DNA from: Volvariella volvacea V23
Taxonomy: Eukaryota > Basidiomycota > Agaricomycetes > Agaricales > Pluteaceae
NCBI GenBank assembly: GCA_000349905.1
Contig: KB722740.1
Location: forward strand, 1,713,309 to 1,777,308
Direction of reading: 5' to 3'
Length of the DNA stretch: 64,000 nucleotides
Program-made: the position numbers and the translations under genes
The notes under the pieces: model-generated
Told to the model about the DNA's origin: nothing
Databases searched by the model: none
The model's input: the letters and a program-made list of their open reading frames with translations, nothing else
In this document: positions 60,659-64,000 of the stretch, one piece after another
Numbering within the stretch: position 1 is the stretch's first letter
Layout of the letters: every line of letters begins with the position of its first letter

Positions 60659-62507
60659 TGATATCTGGTCATGGCAACAGAAGAGGCTTTAATCTCGGTC
60701 GACAATTCCTTGCAGATAGTCTTCAGTACACTCCCCAGCTTCTCGAAATCTGATATCTATGATGATGATGTTTGATTATGCGCGGTGATTAAATGCAACC
60801 ACTACACATACCTCGTTATAAATTTGACAACAAAGCCGAATCCACCACTTCCCATTGTGATAATAGTGACTGCCAGAAATTTTCTCCTCGAACAGAAGCC
60901 TGAATTGGAGCTGTTGGCTAACGTAGCTCGATGGTCCAGCTGAACCATATATCGGTAGTAGTACGTTCACCTTCAAAAAAAGCGACGCACGTGTGAGTAT
61001 CGGCAGAAGGGCGGAAGTAAAATTTAATGGCAAACCATGTTCAATGTTAGTTCTCCAACGTTCTCAGGAGACTCCATCACGCAGGTTTCTAGTATTTCCG
61101 CGAGGCGCTTCCCGCCAGCTAGGGCTAGTTCATGACAGTAGTGGTTGATGGCGGCACTACCGCCGAGGTATTCTCGGAAGTCTAGAGCTAAACGGTATTA
61201 TTAACATCCATGAACGTGACTAATCCACAATGTCGAATGCATACCTGCACAGACCGTCAGTGATGGAGCAACATCAGCAGATCCCGACCCTAGGGGTGAT
61301 TTCATTTGGGTGAGAATGTTGTCCCGTCGAACGTTCACATGTAGTAGACGCTTGGGGATAAACAAGTACGTACAGAAAAATTTGGCGACAAAGGGTGTAT
61401 GGGTTACACCCATGGGGTAGATCAGGGCGGGGAGTAGGGTATCCTTTATCAGTGGCTGATTTCTGTTTCGGACCGTTTGGAGCGGAAGTGAGTGTCGCGG
61501 GACTCCAAATTCTGTTTGATGGACTGATTGACGTACCGGAATGGCACGTACATTACTGCACATCCGCGCTTGGCGTAAAGCCACTTATTGCAGTTCTATG
61601 TGTAGCCATTATGTTGATACTCATCAGCATGTCACATCGCACGAAACACTTACTGATACCCAGAAATCAGGGTCCACTGTATGGAGATCTATGTATGTTT
61701 CTTGACCAATAGAATGCGCCGCATCCACGACGCTCCATATTCCAGCCTGCTTGCAAATTTGGACCATTTCTCGCCAGGGCCACAGTACGCCTGGATGGCA
61801 ACTGATGGCGTCGAATACAGCAACAATCTTAGGTCGAGGCTTTGTCCTACTGGAGTTAAGCCTATTGATAACCTTCCTCACATGTTCTGAAAATTGCGAG
61901 ATGATGGCTTTGTGAGAGGTGGGAAAGGATACAGAAAATTCTGAGTGTCTTGGGTAGGGAGGTCGGTCGGTGATATAGGATATTGCGAGTCGGATTGAAT
62001 CGTAGGCGGTGGCGGCTGCACGGCGTATATTGAGTGAGACGTCGTAGACACGACAGGACTCATCACTCACTGGATATAAGGATGTCGTTCTCACTCCATT
62101 CGAAATTCCGCAGAATGGTGTTGATGCCATATGAGACATTTGGTACCATTACGCATTCCTCGGTGTCAACGTGAAGGATTTTTGCTAGCTTCTCTCTCAC
62201 TCCATTCATAAAGGGGTGATAGATACTGCGGCTGAAATAATCTGGATTCAGTTCTATTTGCGCGGAAATGCTGAGATTTGCGGCCTGGACGGGGAGTGGG
62301 AGAGAGCCAAATGATCCTAGAATTAATGTATACGGTAAATAGAATAGTAGAGCGCGAACAGAGAAATGGTGACTAGCCATGATTGAGGTTTATGTAGCCA
62401 GGATCCAAGGCAAAAAATCTGAGCATAGAATGACCGAATCGTGGAGGTGGCTCTCGATACCATTGAGATTCCTCATCAGAAATGAATCGAGGTCCAATTG
62501 TGGTCAT
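60646..62507 (-). CDS. Class V aminotransferase-fold PLP enzyme (isopenicillin N epimerase/Egt2-like)
   Basis: The start at 62507 (MTTIGPRFISDEESQ) leads to FGHSMLRFFALDPGYINLNH, then over a GC-AG intron (62377-62317) to GSFGSLPLPVQAA, the family's N-terminal NHGSFG motif. An ATG at 62380 lies inside this intron and is not the start. Downstream are VPNVSYGINTILRNF, KIVAVFDAISCHPGVLWPW, VVDAAHSIGQE with the PLP-contacting Asp, NCNKWLYAKRGCAVMYVP with the Schiff-base Lys in NKW, and HNGKWWIRLCCQIYNE near the end. The stop lies at 60646-60648. Homologs include bacterial isopenicillin N epimerase and fungal Egt2, the C-S lyase of ergothioneine synthesis; sequence alone does not decide between them. 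The catalytic His of NCHKW is Asn here. The gene lies between the MFS transporter and the beta-lactamase-like gene. Confidence 0.88.
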
Positions 62508-62949
62508 TGCTGGAATAGAGACACCGGGTGAGGGCCTTCAGAAAGATAGGCAGTGGGTTGGGAGAATTTCCTGAGAAAAATGTGAATATATAGGTGCACT
62601 GGACAAGGTCAACACGCCTCGTATTTCCAATAGGAAGTGCAAGGGCTCTGTATGCATATCATCGCGCTTGATGGATGCAAGTGACGACCCTTGGTACATA
62701 AAATAGACTCGGGCGTAGTATAAATGATTGCGGGCGGCGGGCCGTCAATAAACTGGCGTTGTGATAAGCACGTGCCCGAAAATACCTCAGTAGGTGAGAA
62801 GGGCACACGCACCGCGGGAAGGGCTGAGCAAGTGGAGGCCGCAAGTTTCCCAATTCATCACCCATGGCAATGACAAACATCTGGACTAGAAGAATGGCTC
62901 CCACACTCAGCCGTGTTCATCCTTGCTCGCATCACCATCTCAAGAAAAA
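62508..62949. promoter_or_regulatory. Shared divergent promoter of PLP enzyme and beta-lactamase-like genes
   Basis: 442 bp between two start codons facing away from each other. Short minus-strand frames (62609-62904) have no motif. The layout would allow joint control of both genes. Confidence 0.5.
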
Positions 62950-64000
62950 TGGTTTCTGGGCTATCTAATGGGGCCAAAGAAAACTTCAAGAGCATCCTGG
63001 TAGGCTACTACATGGAGTTTCATTCAACCCTGCTTGATTCGGGATAGACGGAGGCAGTCAGGGATGGAATCGCGCCTGCTCTTGTCTTTGGCGTCAGCAA
63101 CACCGAAGGGGAACTGCTATTTGCTTCGGCCAGTAGCCAGGCGTTGGCAGATGTTACAGATGTCACCGTAGACGAGAACAGTATATTTTGGGTTTGCAGT
63201 CATACGAAGCTCGTTACGACAGTACGTGGTGTTATCAGGATCGAGTAGCAGTTCACATCTTTGATGACCTTGCTCAGATCGCGGCCCTGCAATTGGTTGA
63301 ACAAGGGAAATTGGATCTCGATGCACCAGTTTCTCAATTTGCACCAGAGCTCTCCAAAGTAGTTGTTATCAACGGCTCCACGCTACATGAAACAAGCAAT
63401 GACATTTTAGTTCGGCATCTGTTCAATCATACCAGTGGTATCTCCTACGAGAAGGAACGGGTCATCTCCTATGGGCTTCCACGACCCTATTCAAATAGAT
63501 TTACCCAAGAGGACCCCATTGGGATGTTTTTCAAATTGTTGAAGGCAAGCATCCTATACCCCTTCCATTTTATGTGAGAACTCACTTATAATAGCGTGAT
63601 TACCCAGGTGTACCTTTGAAGGATGAACCTGGATCTAGTTGTAAGAGATTTGCGACTGATTTGCAATAGCTGAACATTCCTGAACAAGCGATGATACAGT
63701 CGTTTATGGATACTCAACGGAAATACTTGGCTTTATTGTTCAACATGTGTCAGGGAAATCCCTGGAGCAATATTTGTGAGTACTAGTTCATGTGCGAAAT
63801 AGTACATCGAGGTTAATCCACTGTCTTAATCAGCAAAGATCATATATTTACACACGTTGGAATGACTACAACAAGTTTTCATCGAACTCCTGAGCTGACC
63901 CAGAGAGCCATCCCTATCGCCCTTAGAGATACGGGCGACCAGGGTCTAAAATTCAATGCCATAGATGAGGCCGCACTTATCGAGCTACAATCCGATAACG
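62950..64000 (+). CDS. Beta-lactamase-like serine hydrolase (class C fold), partial at right edge
   Basis: The start at 62950 (MVSGLSNGAKENFKSIL) joins to TEAVRDGIAPALVFGVSNTE. The catalytic box FWVCSHTKLVTT carries the S-x-x-K motif (Ser-His-Thr-Lys). It joins over a 54-nt intron to IAALQLVEQGKLDLDAPVSQ, then LVRHLFNHTSGISYEKE. A GC-AG intron (63545-63594) leads to RDYPGVPLKDEPGSS, then VYGYSTEILGFIVQHVSGKS with the YxS/N-type second motif, and HIFTHVGMTTTSF. The frame is open at the right edge, so the third motif is not seen. Family members include fungal transesterases such as LovD, esterases and peptidases; true beta-lactam hydrolysis is rare. No secretion signal is seen, so an intracellular acyltransferase or esterase is more likely. 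Confidence 0.88.

Noticed and set aside
62063..62380. ATG at 62380 as start of the PLP enzyme
   Set aside because: It lacks the first half of the NHGSFG motif, which is present upstream and joins in frame by a GC-AG intron.
62950..64000. True antibiotic-resistance beta-lactamase
   Set aside because: The S-x-x-K box and intron-rich structure fit the fungal serine hydrolase/transesterase branch, not a secreted bacterial enzyme.

Overview
The window is nuclear DNA of a filamentous basidiomycete, most likely a mushroom-forming Agaricomycete. Genes are cut by many short introns (about 45-65 nt) with CTAAC/CTGAC-like branch sites. Intergenic spaces are short. The gene set mixes conserved eukaryotic housekeeping genes with families typical of Agaricomycetes, namely DUF6533- and DUF6534-type multi-pass membrane proteins. 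I rebuilt the gene models by hand: splice sites were chosen so that frame and family motifs continue across each junction. Coordinates run from start codon to stop codon and include introns.

Left part (1-25 kb). A partial multi-pass membrane protein (-) is followed by an F-box/WD40 ubiquitin-ligase receptor (+), two DUF6533-type membrane proteins (-), a Ser/Pro-rich protein of unknown role (+), a PQ-loop membrane protein (+), the AP-1 clathrin adaptor mu subunit (+), mitochondrial ferredoxin (-), a DUF6534-type membrane protein (+) and a doubtful membrane-protein gene (-).

Middle (25-44 kb). EMC2 (-) and a two-domain folate enzyme, HPPK-DHPS (+), start 67 bp apart on opposite strands. Then come signal peptidase Sec11 (+), an unrecognised coiled-coil protein (+), a tandem array of three hemerythrin-like (HHE) genes (-) and a large Zn(II)2Cys6 transcription factor (-).

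A gene-poor stretch of about 7.2 kb (43.9-51.1 kb) follows.

Right part (51-64 kb). This holds the mitochondrial Obg GTPase Mtg2 (-), a bHLH factor with an acidic loop (-) and an unrecognised 410-residue protein (+). The end is a compact three-gene group: a Dal5/Tna1-type MFS transporter (+), a class V PLP enzyme related to isopenicillin N epimerase and Egt2 (-), whose coding end overlaps the transporter's by 13 nt, and a divergently transcribed beta-lactamase-like serine hydrolase (+) that runs off the right edge. This group is the best candidate for a small, undescribed metabolic module. The hemerythrin triplet is the other notable local expansion. Three introns in these two clusters fit only as GC-AG introns.
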